64,000 nucleotides of DNA from Polaribacter aquimarinus (GCF_003129485.1 NZ_QFFG01000003.1:1-64000); one strand, 5' to 3'. Numbered from the stretch's first letter, positions 8,090 through 17,612 are shown. The notes: generated by a model not told the origin, from the letters alone. A program made the numbers and translations.

Positions 8090-9252
8090 TATAATTTTCT
8101 ACGCTTACGTTCTGTTTTTAATAAATTCAACTCTCTACTGGTTTGTCCTGCAACAGAGGTGTTTTCTTCCGCTCTTCGAATTAAATACGGCATTACATCT
8201 CTTACGGGGCCGAAAGGTAAGTATTTTGCTACATTATAGCCTTGATTTGCTAAATTATAACTAATGTGATCGCTCATACCAAATAACTGTCCAAACCACA
8301 TGCGCATATCGTTATTTTTAATATTGTATTTTTTTGCCAAATCTATTAATAAATAAGAACTTTCCTCGTTATGAGTTCCTGCAAAAAGAGCCATTTTAGG
8401 ATGCTCCATCATATAAGCAATAGCTTTATTATAATTAATATCTGTAGTTTCTTTGTCTTTACAAATAGGTGATGAATATCCTTTATCTTCTGCTCTTTCA
8501 CGTTCTTTTTCCATATAAGCACCACGAACTACTTTTAACCCTATATAAAAGTCTTTCTGTTTTGCTTTAGCATGTAATTTTTTTAAATACTCGAGACGAT
8601 CGTGTCTATACATTTGTAGTGTATTAAAAACAATCGCTTTTTCTTTGTTGTAGATTTCCATTAAATCTTCAATCAATTCGTCTGCTGCTTTTTGCATCCA
8701 ACTTTCTTCTGCATCGATTAATAAAGGAACATCTTTTTCTAATGCAGCTTTACAGACTTTATGGTAACGTTCTTCTACTCTATTCCATTCTGCTTTTTCT
8801 TCTGATGATAAAGTTGCTCCTTCTGATATTTTTTGATACAAAGCAAATCTTCCAAATCCACTAGGTTTAAAAACTGCATAAGGAATAGATTGCTTTTCTT
8901 CACAAAAATTTACAATCTTAAGTATTTTTTCTAAAGCTCCATCAAAACTAACTTCTTGGTCTTTCCCCTCTACAGAATAATCTAAAACACTGTGCACATT
9001 TCCGTTATTGTACATATTATCGATAATTGGCAAACAATCCTCTTCTGTTACACCACCACAAAAATGATCAAAAACTGTTGAGCGAATTAAACCTTCTACT
9101 GGTAAATGGACTTTTAAAGCAAAATTAGTTACAGCAGAACCTATTTTTACCATTGGCTCATTTTGTATCATTTTAAATAAAAAATAGGCGCGTTCTAACT
9201 GCGAATCCGTTTTTAAAGCAAATGCAACTTCTGTGTTGTCAAAAAGGTTCAT
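8089..9252 (-). CDS. Proline dehydrogenase family protein (PutA N-half type)
   Basis: This FAD enzyme oxidises proline to delta-1-pyrroline-5-carboxylate and feeds electrons to the quinone pool. The 387-residue protein has the PRODH barrel. Conserved segments include KPSGFGRFALYQ, LLIDAEESWMQ, a substrate region KVVRGAYMEKERERA (about 250-264), MWFGQLFGMSDH, and the closing PFGPVRDVMPYLIRRAEENT. I chose the ATG at 9252 because MNLFDNTEVAFALKTD is the usual beginning; the 11 residues upstream look like leader sequence. No P5C dehydrogenase domain is attached or adjacent, so the second step is encoded elsewhere. It is divergent from aroB. Confidence 0.92.
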   Translation of the reverse strand: MNLFDNTEVAFALKTDSQLERAYFLFKMIQNEPMVKIGSAVTNFALKVHLPVEGLIRSTVFDHFCGGVTEEDCLPIIDNMYNNGNVHSVLDYSVEGKDQEVSFDGALEKILKIVNFCEEKQSIPYAVFKPSGFGRFALYQKISEGATLSSEEKAEWNRVEERYHKVCKAALEKDVPLLIDAEESWMQKAADELIEDLMEIYNKEKAIVFNTLQMYRHDRLEYLKKLHAKAKQKDFYIGLKVVRGAYMEKERERAEDKGYSSPICKDKETTDINYNKAIAYMMEHPKMALFAGTHNEESSYLLIDLAKKYNIKNNDMRMWFGQLFGMSDHISYNLANQGYNVAKYLPFGPVRDVMPYLIRRAEENTSVAGQTSRELNLLKTERKRRKL

Positions 9253-9273
9253 ACTACATCGATTTAGTAAAAA

Positions 9274-9281
9274 CAAATATA
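9274..9281 (-). promoter_or_regulatory. -7 promoter motif for proline dehydrogenase
   Basis: On the minus strand this reads TATATTTG, an exact TAnnTTTG match, 21 bases upstream of the chosen start. No good -33 TTTG is seen at the usual distance. Confidence 0.45.
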
Positions 9282-9341
9282 GCATTTGAATGGTAATTAT
9301 TGAATAATTTCTATTTAATTTGCAAACTCAATTATTTAGTA

Positions 9342-10400
9342 ATGGAATCTATACAAGCAGTTACATATCCTGTTCATTTTCAAGAGAAAGGCTATACAGC
9401 ACTTTCTAATTTAGTGACAACAAAAAACTATTCTACTATCTTTATTTTGGTTGATGAGAATACTTTTGAGCATTGTTACCCAAAATTTATTCCAAATTTT
9501 GATACTGACAAACCTATCGAAGTCATTGAGATTGAATCTGGTGAAATCAATAAAAACTTAGAAACTTGTACTGGTGTCTGGAATGCAATAACCGAACTAG
9601 GTGGCGACAGAAAAAGTCTATTAATTACATTAGGTGGAGGTGTAATTACAGATTTAGGTGGATTTGTAGCTTCGTGTTTTAAGCGTGGAATCGATTTTGT
9701 AAATATTCCAACTACACTTTTATCAATGGTTGATGCTTCTGTAGGAGGCAAAACTGGTGTAGATTTAGGTGTATTAAAAAATCAAATTGGTTTGTTTGCA
9801 AATCCAGAAATGGTAATTGTTGATAATGCATATTTAAGCACAGTAGAAGAAAGAGAAATTAAATCTGGAACAGCAGAAATCATTAAATATGGGCTAACCT
9901 ACGACATTAAACTATTTAATGAAGTAAAACAAAATAAATACTTAAAAATCAAAGACTTAATATTTAGATCTATAGAAATAAAAAATGAAGTTGTATTACA
10001 AGATCCTAAAGAACAAAGTTTACGCAAAATATTAAATTTTGGACATACTTTAGGACACGCTATAGAATCTTTTTATCTAGAGTCTGAAGACAAAGAAAAC
10101 TTAACTCACGGAGAAGCCATTGCTATTGGAATGGTTTGTGAAAGTTACATATCTTCTAAGTTATTAGGTTTTCCCTCAGAAAAAGTTGATGAAGTTAAAG
10201 AAGTAGTTTTATCCATTTACAACAAAACGAATTTGTTACAAGAGGATTTTTCTAAAATTATGGATTTATTAAAACACGATAAGAAAAACGTTAACGGACA
10301 AGTAAACTTTGTGTTACTAAACAATTACGAAGATTTTAAAATTGATTGTAAAGTACCAGAAGACTTGATAGTTGAAAGTATGGATTTTTATAATAACTAA
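9342..10400 (+). CDS. aroB: 3-dehydroquinate synthase
   Basis: This is the second shikimate pathway enzyme. It is NAD- and metal-dependent and converts DAHP to 3-dehydroquinate. The 352 residues match the family. Motifs are GGGVITDLGGFVASCFKRG (NAD-binding glycine-rich loop, about 105-123), IPTTLLSMVDASVGGKTG (about 127-144), and the metal ligands in SGTAEIIKYG, NFGHTLGHAIES and the later LTHGEAIAIGM. A longer frame opens at a TTG at 9300, but the ATG at 9342 (MESIQAVTYPVHF) gives the normal length and is preferred. A strong terminator follows at 10447-10482. Confidence 0.97.
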   Translation: MESIQAVTYPVHFQEKGYTALSNLVTTKNYSTIFILVDENTFEHCYPKFIPNFDTDKPIEVIEIESGEINKNLETCTGVWNAITELGGDRKSLLITLGGGVITDLGGFVASCFKRGIDFVNIPTTLLSMVDASVGGKTGVDLGVLKNQIGLFANPEMVIVDNAYLSTVEEREIKSGTAEIIKYGLTYDIKLFNEVKQNKYLKIKDLIFRSIEIKNEVVLQDPKEQSLRKILNFGHTLGHAIESFYLESEDKENLTHGEAIAIGMVCESYISSKLLGFPSEKVDEVKEVVLSIYNKTNLLQEDFSKIMDLLKHDKKNVNGQVNFVLLNNYEDFKIDCKVPEDLIVESMDFYNN

Positions 10401-10446
10401 TTCTTTAGAAAAATTATTTTAAAAAAGCAACAGGCTTAAATTCATA

Positions 10447-10486
10447 AAAAAATCCTTCAAATTAAAATTTGAAGGATTTTTTATTG
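10447..10486. terminator. Bidirectional terminator between aroB and the receptor gene
   Basis: A perfect 17-bp stem, with arms AAAAAATCCTTCAAATT and AATTTGAAGGATTTTTT, surrounds a 2-base centre. It gives a U-tract in both directions between convergent genes. Confidence 0.92.
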
Positions 10487-10496
10487 TTATTTTTTG

Positions 10497-13010
10497 TTAG
10501 AACTCGCGTTTTCCGAACTCACTATCAATAAACTTCGATTTGTTTTTAGCCGCATTAAATGTATAAGACAGGTTTAAAGTAATCATATCTACTTCATACA
10601 CGTAGTTAGTAGTGGTATAAAACTGATTTGGTCTTGAGGTCGTAATTCTTTGCTCATTGGTTTTAAACAAACCCATGTCAATATTTTGCCATTGTAAAGT
10701 GGCTGTTAATTTATCCTCCATAAATCGTTTTCTAAAAGTAAGATTTGGTGAGTAAAAACGAGAATCTTCTCCCATTGCTGTAACTCTATCAGACAAGTAA
10801 TTAAACGTGAATTGCACAGAAGCGTTTTGCCAAAAATTATAGGTTGAGTTTAAGTTGATAGAATAAATCGTAGAATTTGTGTCAATATGGTAATTGCGTT
10901 CAACTCCATCTCTATGTCTAAAGTTTAAAACACCATCAATAGCATAATTATAGACATTTACGCCAATAAAATTGGTCCAATTTTTAGTTGGTTTTAAAGT
11001 AGCTCCAATTTCTAACCCAATAGAATTACTCTTCCCAACATTAGAATATACTCTATTAATAATGCTATCTATAACAGCACCATTAGATTGATACGCTAAG
11101 GTATTTACACGATTAATTACATTATCAACATGTCTAAAATAAGCGGTTGCATACACAGAGTTTCCTCCTTTTAACTTTTTAGTGATACCTAACTCTAGCA
11201 AATCAATAAATTCTGGTTGCAAAGTATTATCTCCTTGTTCAAAAACCTCAGAATGTTCGCGTTCTGCAAAACTATTCATCTTAAAAGTAGTGGTTCTTTC
11301 TACTCTTTTACTATACGCTGCTTTTACGTTGGTTTTATCATTAACTTTATACTGCAATGATGCTGATGGAAACAACTTTACAAAATCTAAATCGTATACA
11401 TTTTCTTTTCCATCGCTTCTTAAAGTCTCTTTATACTCTCGATCCATAGATTCTAAACGAACTCCAGCATTGTAATCCCATTTGTTTTTTGCTCCAGAAA
11501 CCTGAGCATAACCAGAATGAATGATTCTTTTTAAACTTACATCACTTGAAAATTCAGGAACTAAAACTCCATCTCTTTCATATACAAATTTACCAGTATG
11601 GTCTAAGTTTCTAAATTGATAACCGGTTTCTAACGTTCCGAATGAAAAAGGTTCCCATTGATAATCTAAGTTAAAACGTGTTCCATATAAGGGATTATCA
11701 TTGGTATTAAATTCTCGTTGATAGACAATATTTCTATTAGGTTCCCCTAAATTATCATTCTCTGTAGGTCCTCCTAAAAAGGTATATTCATACAAAAATG
11801 AAGTTGACAATTTTGATTCATCATCAAATTTATGAGCATAATCGAAACTACCTAAGGCAAAATCTCCTTTTCGAACTCTTAAGTTATGATTGTAATAAGT
11901 AAAGTCATACAAACGATTATTACTCCCTATTGGAGAAATCGCATGATTGCTATACACAATATCTGCTAATCGCTCTTTAGTACGTTTTCCTGCAAAAAAT
12001 CCAACAGAAAAACTATTCTTATCATCTGGAGTATAATCTACATTAAAACGTCCGTTATAAGTAATTTCATCAAAACTACGCTCGCCATCAGAAGGCAAAA
12101 AAGTAGTTTTATTGTCAGGAGTATTCACAATAAACATATCTCCTTCTCTTCTACCTGTTTTATCGTTTCTTTGATAACTCGCTCCAAAAGATAAATTCCA
12201 TTTTCCTGTTCTTTTGTTGATGGTTGCATCAATACCGTATCTTTTTGCTGCTACTTTTGTATCATAATCCTCAATAGAAGGAAATCCTCCACGTACATTT
12301 ATTTGTGCAAAAGTTCCGTCAATAGCACCTTTTTTAGTGATAATATTTAAAATACCTCCTTTTCCTTCAGGATCATATTTTGCAGAAGGAGCAGTAATTA
12401 ACTCTATAGTTTCTAATGCATTTGCTGGTAATTGCGCTAAAATTGAACTTGCATCTCCTTGTGTTGGTTTTCCATTAATTAAAACTGTAAAACCTTTACT
12501 TCCTCTCACGCTAATATCTCCTAAACCATCTATGGTTACAGAAGGTAAATTTTTAACTACATCTACTGCATTTCCACCAATAGTGCTTTGGTATTTTTTG
12601 GTATCAAATACTTGTCGGTCAATTTTATGCAAAACCGTGTTTTTTTCAGTTTTAATAACAACTTCACTTAATTGATTATTTGTACTTAAAGATAATTTTA
12701 CAATTCCAACATCTTTTTTTTCTCCTTTTCTTTGAGTAATAACAGCATCAATTCTTTGAGATTTATAACCTATAAAAGAAACTTCTATATAATAATTTCC
12801 TGATTTTACATTAGCTATAGAAAACTGACCTTTGCTATCGGTTACAACTCCGGTAATTAAACTTTTAGAATTGGTTTGATACAAAGCAATTGTTGCATAT
12901 TCTAAAGGATTATTATCAGCAGCTTCTATAACTTTACCAGTAATTTGAGCCGAAATAAAAGAAGTTGAAATAAATAAAAATAAAACTATAAAATGTTTAA
13001 AAAGTTTCAT
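10497..13010 (-). CDS. Outer-membrane beta-barrel receptor, TonB-dependent family with CarboxypepD_reg-like domain
   Basis: This is an 837-residue outer-membrane protein. The ATG at 13010 is chosen because it opens a clear signal peptide (MKLFKHFIVLFLFISTSF); the 56 residues in frame before it look like non-coding translation. A CarboxypepD_reg-like beta-sandwich follows (about 22-110, with ITGKVIEAADNNPLEYATI). Next comes a plug domain with GDISVRGSKGFTVLINGKPT and ITAPSAKYDPEGKGGILNI (about 165-235). The rest is a barrel of alternating aromatic strands ending in a terminal Phe (GKREF), as expected for BAM insertion. The family imports siderophores, vitamins or glycans. No SusD-like partner is adjacent, so the ligand is unknown. 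Confidence 0.9.
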   Translation of the reverse strand: MKLFKHFIVLFLFISTSFISAQITGKVIEAADNNPLEYATIALYQTNSKSLITGVVTDSKGQFSIANVKSGNYYIEVSFIGYKSQRIDAVITQRKGEKKDVGIVKLSLSTNNQLSEVVIKTEKNTVLHKIDRQVFDTKKYQSTIGGNAVDVVKNLPSVTIDGLGDISVRGSKGFTVLINGKPTQGDASSILAQLPANALETIELITAPSAKYDPEGKGGILNIITKKGAIDGTFAQINVRGGFPSIEDYDTKVAAKRYGIDATINKRTGKWNLSFGASYQRNDKTGRREGDMFIVNTPDNKTTFLPSDGERSFDEITYNGRFNVDYTPDDKNSFSVGFFAGKRTKERLADIVYSNHAISPIGSNNRLYDFTYYNHNLRVRKGDFALGSFDYAHKFDDESKLSTSFLYEYTFLGGPTENDNLGEPNRNIVYQREFNTNDNPLYGTRFNLDYQWEPFSFGTLETGYQFRNLDHTGKFVYERDGVLVPEFSSDVSLKRIIHSGYAQVSGAKNKWDYNAGVRLESMDREYKETLRSDGKENVYDLDFVKLFPSASLQYKVNDKTNVKAAYSKRVERTTTFKMNSFAEREHSEVFEQGDNTLQPEFIDLLELGITKKLKGGNSVYATAYFRHVDNVINRVNTLAYQSNGAVIDSIINRVYSNVGKSNSIGLEIGATLKPTKNWTNFIGVNVYNYAIDGVLNFRHRDGVERNYHIDTNSTIYSINLNSTYNFWQNASVQFTFNYLSDRVTAMGEDSRFYSPNLTFRKRFMEDKLTATLQWQNIDMGLFKTNEQRITTSRPNQFYTTTNYVYEVDMITLNLSYTFNAAKNKSKFIDSEFGKREF

Positions 13011-13133
13011 AAGTATCTTAGTTAAAAGTTTGTTTTTCTGCTGCGAAAATACTTTAATATTTAAATATAATCTTGTCTTTAAACTAAAAAATAAGGATGT
13101 TTTAATTTTAAAAGCAATTCTATGATAAACATA

Positions 13134-13161
13134 AAAATCCTTCTCAAAAAAGAAGGATTTT
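13134..13161 (-). terminator. Terminator after the cold-shock-domain gene
   Basis: Arms AAAATCCTTCT and AGAAGGATTTT flank a 6-base A-rich loop. The hairpin lies just downstream of the minus-strand cold-shock-domain gene. Confidence 0.8.
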
Positions 13162-13183
13162 ATAAATTTTATGTACAAAAAGA

Positions 13184-13636
13184 TTAAATCTTTGTCACTT
13201 TAACGGCATTCATTCCACGCATTCCTTTTTCTAACTCAAAAGAAACCTTATCGTTTTCTGAAATTTGATCAATTAAACCGCTAACGTGTGTAAAATATTT
13301 TTCTCCATCAACAGCATCTATAATAAAACCAAATCCTTTAGAAGTATCAAAAAAAGAAACTTTACCCTTTCTAACAGGATCTTCTTCTGGTAAATCTTCT
13401 TTCTTAGTCGTAGAAATTTGAATGTCTTCTAACTCATATTCTACCTTTAAATCTGGATCTGGTGGAGAATCAGTTAAGTTTCCATTATGATCTACATAAG
13501 CAAATTGGATTCCTGATGTACCACTTTCTTCTTTGGCAGCTTTTCTAGCTTCCATTTTTTTACGCTTGTCTTCGCGCTTTTTTAAACGTTTCTTTTCTTT
13601 TTCACTTTTACTAAATGTTTGTTGCGATTTTGCCAT
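13184..13636 (-). CDS. Cold-shock-domain protein with basic N-terminal extension
   Basis: This 150-residue protein has a highly charged N-terminus (about 1-40, rich in Lys/Arg/Glu) and an acidic linker. A C-terminal cold-shock OB fold (about 88-150) carries RNP1 as KGFGFI and an RNP2-like YFTHV. Cold-shock domains bind single-stranded RNA and DNA and act as RNA chaperones. The usual CspA is about 70 residues, so the extension roughly doubles it. Such extended forms are common in Flavobacteriia. The spacer upstream holds a -7 motif at 13752-13759, implying a leader of about 100 bases, as is typical for temperature-regulated csp genes. Confidence 0.9.
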   Translation of the reverse strand: MAKSQQTFSKSEKEKKRLKKREDKRKKMEARKAAKEESGTSGIQFAYVDHNGNLTDSPPDPDLKVEYELEDIQISTTKKEDLPEEDPVRKGKVSFFDTSKGFGFIIDAVDGEKYFTHVSGLIDQISENDKVSFELEKGMRGMNAVKVTKI

Positions 13637-13751
13637 TAAAAATATAAGAGTATTAAGTTATTACTGGTTAAGGCAAAATACTTAATTAAAAAATCAAAAT
13701 AAACCTAAGCTAACTGTTATAATGAGAGGAGAGTATTCTTTCTTAACCTTA

Positions 13752-13759
13752 CAAAGATA
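13752..13759 (-). promoter_or_regulatory. -7 promoter motif, cold-shock-domain gene
   Basis: On the minus strand this reads TATCTTTG, matching TAnnTTTG. It lies 116 bases upstream of the ATG, which would leave a long untranslated leader. Confidence 0.4.
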
Positions 13760-13854
13760 GTATTTCTTTATTGTTTAGAGATGTTTTTAACACTTCTATG
13801 TTAAAAAAACATTAAAACTCTAGTAAAACTATCAATTAATGAAAGTAATACTAT

Positions 13855-13862
13855 TATATTTG
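13855..13862 (+). promoter_or_regulatory. -7 promoter motif, TetR operon
   Basis: TATATTTG matches TAnnTTTG exactly and ends 17 bases before the regulator start. It probably drives the four-gene export operon. No clear -33 box is seen. Confidence 0.5.
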
Positions 13863-13879
13863 CAAACAAACCAAAAACA

Positions 13880-14551
13880 ATGAAAGATTTATTATCAGTT
13901 TTAAAAATTTCTGTTCCTGATAAAATATTTATAAAAGATCCAGAAACTTCAAATTTAGGAAAACGAATTGTAGAACATAGTATTACACTTATTAACCAAA
14001 TAGGATTTGAAAGCTTTACTTTTAAAAAATTAGGCACTAAAATAGGTTCTAATGAAAGTTCTATCTATAGATATTTTGAAAGTAAGCACAAATTATTACA
14101 ATACTTATCTTCTTGGTATTGGGCTTGGTTAGAATATCAATTAGTTATAGAAACATTTAGCATTTCTAATGCCAAAGAAAAATTGGACAAAGGAATTACT
14201 ATAGTTACTAGAACTGTAAAAGAAGATTCTAATTTTTCTCATATCAATGAAACTATTTTATATAAAATAATTGTAAATGAGAGTTCTAAGTCGTTCTTAA
14301 CAAAAGAAGTAGATTCTGAGAACAAAGAAGGCTATTTCGAAATTTACAAAAGAGTAATTACACGAATTGCTGATATGATTTTGGCCGTAAAAAATGATTA
14401 TAACTTTGCACTTAGTTTGGCTAGCACAATAATAGAAGGCGCTTTACATCAGCATTATCTAAAAGAACATTTTCCGTCCATCACTAATTGTAATGATACA
14501 AAAACACCTACTCAATTTTTTATTCAACTCACAAATAATTCATTAAAATAA
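13880..14551 (+). CDS. TetR/AcrR-family transcriptional regulator
   Basis: This 223-residue DNA-binding protein has a helix-turn-helix at about residues 30-75. FESFTFKKLGTKIG then SSIYRYFESKHKLL shows the TetR recognition helix with its YRYF signature. The C-terminal two thirds is helical and would bind a ligand. About 28 residues precede the usual TetR start, ending in SNLGKRIVEHSITLI. It is the first gene of a run continuing into the ABC, HlyD and TolC genes 4-20 bases apart, so it probably controls that exporter and itself. No clear operator palindrome is visible in the upstream region. Confidence 0.88.
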   Translation: MKDLLSVLKISVPDKIFIKDPETSNLGKRIVEHSITLINQIGFESFTFKKLGTKIGSNESSIYRYFESKHKLLQYLSSWYWAWLEYQLVIETFSISNAKEKLDKGITIVTRTVKEDSNFSHINETILYKIIVNESSKSFLTKEVDSENKEGYFEIYKRVITRIADMILAVKNDYNFALSLASTIIEGALHQHYLKEHFPSITNCNDTKTPTQFFIQLTNNSLK

Positions 14552-14555
14552 ACAT

Positions 14556-16220
14556 ATGAATAACAAACAGTTAACCCCTTGGCAACGTTTTGTTGGCTTG
14601 TTAAAACTTGAAAGAAGAGATATACTTCAAATCTTTTACTATGCAATTTTTGGTGGTGTTGTTGCACTTTCTTTACCTCTTGGTATTCAAGCAATTATTA
14701 ATTTAATTCAGGGTGCTCAAATCTCTACATCTTGGATAGTTTTGGTTATTGTAGTTACGCTAGGGGTAATTTTTTCTGGAGCATTACAATTAATGCAATT
14801 AAGAATTATAGAAACAATTCAACAAAGGATTTTTATGCGTTCTTCTTTTGAATTGAGTTATCGTTTTCCAAAAATTAAAATGACTGAATTAAGAAACTAT
14901 TATCCTCCAGAATTGGCAAACCGTTTCTTTGATACTTTAACAATTCAAAAAGGATTATCAAAAATATTAATAGACGTTCCAACAGCATTATTACAAATAG
15001 TATTTGCATTGATATTGCTATCATTCTATCATCCATTTTTTATAATATTCGGAATATTATTACTAATGTTAATATATGTAGTATTCAAATTTACAGCACA
15101 AAAAGGTCTAGAAACCAGCCTCGTAGAGTCAAAAAACAAATATAAAGTAGCACATTGGATTCAAGAAGTAGCTAGAACTGTTGTCAGTTTTAAGTTATCT
15201 GGAAACACCAACTTGGCTTTAAAAAAAAATGATGCATTAGTAAGCAAATATTTAGAAGCAAGAGAGAATCATTTTAAAATATTGATTTTGCAATTTACTC
15301 AAATGATAGGGTTTAAAGTAATTGTTACAGCTAGTTTGCTGTTAATAGGTGGAGCTTTAGTATTAAATCAAGAAATGAACATTGGACAATTTGTAGCCGC
15401 AGAAATTATTATTCTTCTGGTAATTGCCTCAGTAGAGAAGCTAATTATTGGTTTAGAATCATTTTACGATGTTTTAACATCAATTGAAAAAATAGGTCAA
15501 GTTGTAGATAAAGAATTAGAGCCACAAGAGGGAGAAACACCTATGTTTAAAGAAGGTTTAACCATAGAATTAGATAACGTATCGTACAATGTTAACAACC
15601 GCGAAAAGCATATTATCAAAGATATTTCCTTAAAGCTAGAACCTAAAAGTAGAATTTTAGTAATGGGAGAAAGTGGTGCGGGGAAATCTACATTACTACG
15701 ATTAATTTCTGGGGTAACTCAACCAACTGCTGGCAATATATATGTTAACAATTTATCTTTAAGTAGTTTACATTTAAATCATTACCGCTCTCAATTAGGT
15801 TTATCTCTCTCAGATGAAACTCCATTTGAAGGCTCTATAAAAGACAACTTAATTTTTGGAAATCCAGCTATTAACGATGATACTATTTTTAAAGTTTTAG
15901 ATATTGTAGGGTTATCTCAATTCTTAAAAGAACAACCTAATGGTTTGGATACTGTTTTGTATCCTGAAGGAAAACAAATGTCTTACACTATTGCTAAAAA
16001 AATTATTTTGGCAAGAGCTATTATAAAACAACCTAAGGTGATGATTTTAGAAGACCCATTAGATCAATTTATCTTAGAAGAAACTATAGAAATTATAAAA
16101 TATTTGACTGCTCCTGAAAGACCTTGGGCATTAATTGTTGTAAGTAGTAAAAAAAGTTGGAGAACGCAATGTAGTCAAACAATTACGTTAGAAAAAGGAG
16201 AAATTAAATCTATTAATTAA
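14556..16220 (+). CDS. ABC exporter half-transporter with degenerate ATPase motifs
   Basis: This 554-residue protein has an N-terminal six-helix membrane domain (about 20-300) and a C-terminal nucleotide-binding domain (about 330-554). There is no peptidase domain in front. Walker A is sound (GESGAGKST). The other motifs are not: the Q-loop position reads LGLSLSDE without Gln, the LSGGQ signature is replaced by GKQMSYTIAKK, the Walker B end is ILEDP rather than LDEP, and the H-loop reads VVSSKKS without His. With the HlyD and TolC proteins that follow, it should form an envelope-spanning type I-like export channel. Whether it hydrolyses ATP normally is doubtful. The motif deviations are direct observations. 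Confidence 0.85.
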   Translation: MNNKQLTPWQRFVGLLKLERRDILQIFYYAIFGGVVALSLPLGIQAIINLIQGAQISTSWIVLVIVVTLGVIFSGALQLMQLRIIETIQQRIFMRSSFELSYRFPKIKMTELRNYYPPELANRFFDTLTIQKGLSKILIDVPTALLQIVFALILLSFYHPFFIIFGILLLMLIYVVFKFTAQKGLETSLVESKNKYKVAHWIQEVARTVVSFKLSGNTNLALKKNDALVSKYLEARENHFKILILQFTQMIGFKVIVTASLLLIGGALVLNQEMNIGQFVAAEIIILLVIASVEKLIIGLESFYDVLTSIEKIGQVVDKELEPQEGETPMFKEGLTIELDNVSYNVNNREKHIIKDISLKLEPKSRILVMGESGAGKSTLLRLISGVTQPTAGNIYVNNLSLSSLHLNHYRSQLGLSLSDETPFEGSIKDNLIFGNPAINDDTIFKVLDIVGLSQFLKEQPNGLDTVLYPEGKQMSYTIAKKIILARAIIKQPKVMILEDPLDQFILEETIEIIKYLTAPERPWALIVVSSKKSWRTQCSQTITLEKGEIKSIN

Positions 16221-16226
16221 CAAACC

Positions 16227-17594
16227 ATGTTAAACATATCTAACAATCAATTACATAAAAAAGTAGATTTATCAAACTATAAATCTGGAAAAGAAATATT
16301 TAATAAAAATTATTATAAGTTTTTTAATAAATTTTTATTGGCAGCAGCTATTATAGGGTTTATTACCCTTTTTTTACCTTGGACGCAAAACATAACTGGT
16401 AATGGTTTGGTAACCACGCTATATCCAGACCAAAGACCACAAACAATACAATCTCAAATTCCTGGAAGAATTGAACAATGGTTTGTACAAGAAGGAGATA
16501 GAGTAAAAAAAGGAGATACTATTCTTAGAATATCAGAAATTAAAAGTGATTATTTTGATGATAAACTAATTGAGAGAACCAATCAACAAATTAATGCTAA
16601 ATCATCATCAGTAACTTCTTATAAAGGAAAAGTTGATGCCTTAAATAGACAGATAGCAGCTTTAAAAACAGAACAAAAATTAAAGACAGAACAAGCAAAA
16701 AATAAGTTAATGCAATCTAAGCTTAAAGTTCAAAGTGATAGTATTGATTTAGAAGCTGCAAAAACCAATATAGACATTGCTAAAAGACAGTTTAATCGAA
16801 CACAAACGCTTCAAAAAGAAGGTTTAAAAGCTGTAAAAGATGTTGAAGATAAGCGCGTAAAGTTACAAGAAAAGAAAGCGAAATTTATTTCTCAGCAAAA
16901 TAAATTATTGGCAAGTAAAAATAATGTTATTAATACTCAAATAGATTTAAACCAAATAAAGGTTACTTATGCTGATAAAATATCGAAAGCTCAAAGTAAC
17001 ATGTTTACTGCTAAGTCTAGTCAGTTCGATGCTGAAGCTCAGGTTTCTAAATTAGAAAATAGTAATAGTAATTACAAGGTTAGAAACAGCTTATTATATA
17101 TTACCGCTCCGCAAAATGGAATTATTAATAAAGCTATAAAAGGCGGGATTGGAGGTACTTTTAAAGAAGGTGAAGATTTGGTAGGTATAATGCCTACAAA
17201 ATACGATTTAGCTGTAGAAACCTATGTAAGACCTATAGATTTACCATTACTACACATTGGTGAAAAAGTTCGCGTACAATTTGATGGTTGGCCTGCAATA
17301 GTATTTTCGGGTTGGCCAAATGTGTCTTACGGAACGTACGGTGCAAAAGTTGTAGCTATAGAAAATTTTATTAGTGAAAACGGTAAATATAGAATTTTAC
17401 TTGCTCCAGACGACTCAGACCATGAGTGGCCTAAAGCCATTAGAGTTGGTTCTGGAGCAAGAACAATTGCTCTTTTAGAAGATGTACCTATTTGGTTTGA
17501 GCTTTGGAGACAATTAAATAGCTTCCCTCCTAACTATTATCAACCAGAAGTAGAAAAAAAAGGAAATCTGACAAAAAGAAGAAATAGTATTTAA
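16227..17594 (+). CDS. HlyD-family periplasmic adaptor
   Basis: This 455-residue membrane-fusion protein links the ABC exporter to the outer-membrane channel. One transmembrane helix (about 33-50, ending FLPWTQ) follows a cytoplasmic N-terminus. The first half-lipoyl segment (QIPGRIEQWFVQEGDRVKKG, about 85-104) leads into a long coiled-coil hairpin (about 115-275, rich in Lys/Gln/Glu/Ala). The second lipoyl half and beta-barrel follow (ITAPQNGIINKAIKGG onward, about 290-400). The gene begins 6 bases after the ABC gene and ends 18 bases before the TolC gene. The substrate is unknown, since no adjacent small secreted protein is visible. Confidence 0.9.
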   Translation: MLNISNNQLHKKVDLSNYKSGKEIFNKNYYKFFNKFLLAAAIIGFITLFLPWTQNITGNGLVTTLYPDQRPQTIQSQIPGRIEQWFVQEGDRVKKGDTILRISEIKSDYFDDKLIERTNQQINAKSSSVTSYKGKVDALNRQIAALKTEQKLKTEQAKNKLMQSKLKVQSDSIDLEAAKTNIDIAKRQFNRTQTLQKEGLKAVKDVEDKRVKLQEKKAKFISQQNKLLASKNNVINTQIDLNQIKVTYADKISKAQSNMFTAKSSQFDAEAQVSKLENSNSNYKVRNSLLYITAPQNGIINKAIKGGIGGTFKEGEDLVGIMPTKYDLAVETYVRPIDLPLLHIGEKVRVQFDGWPAIVFSGWPNVSYGTYGAKVVAIENFISENGKYRILLAPDDSDHEWPKAIRVGSGARTIALLEDVPIWFELWRQLNSFPPNYYQPEVEKKGNLTKRRNSI

Positions 17595-17612
17595 TCTTTG
17601 TTAAGAAATTTT

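Noticed and set aside
9300..9341. Longer aroB start at a TTG
   Set aside because: It adds 14 residues that no AroB has; the ATG at 9342 gives the family length.
13011..13178. N-terminal extension of the receptor gene
   Set aside because: The added 56 residues precede a complete signal peptide and would prevent export.
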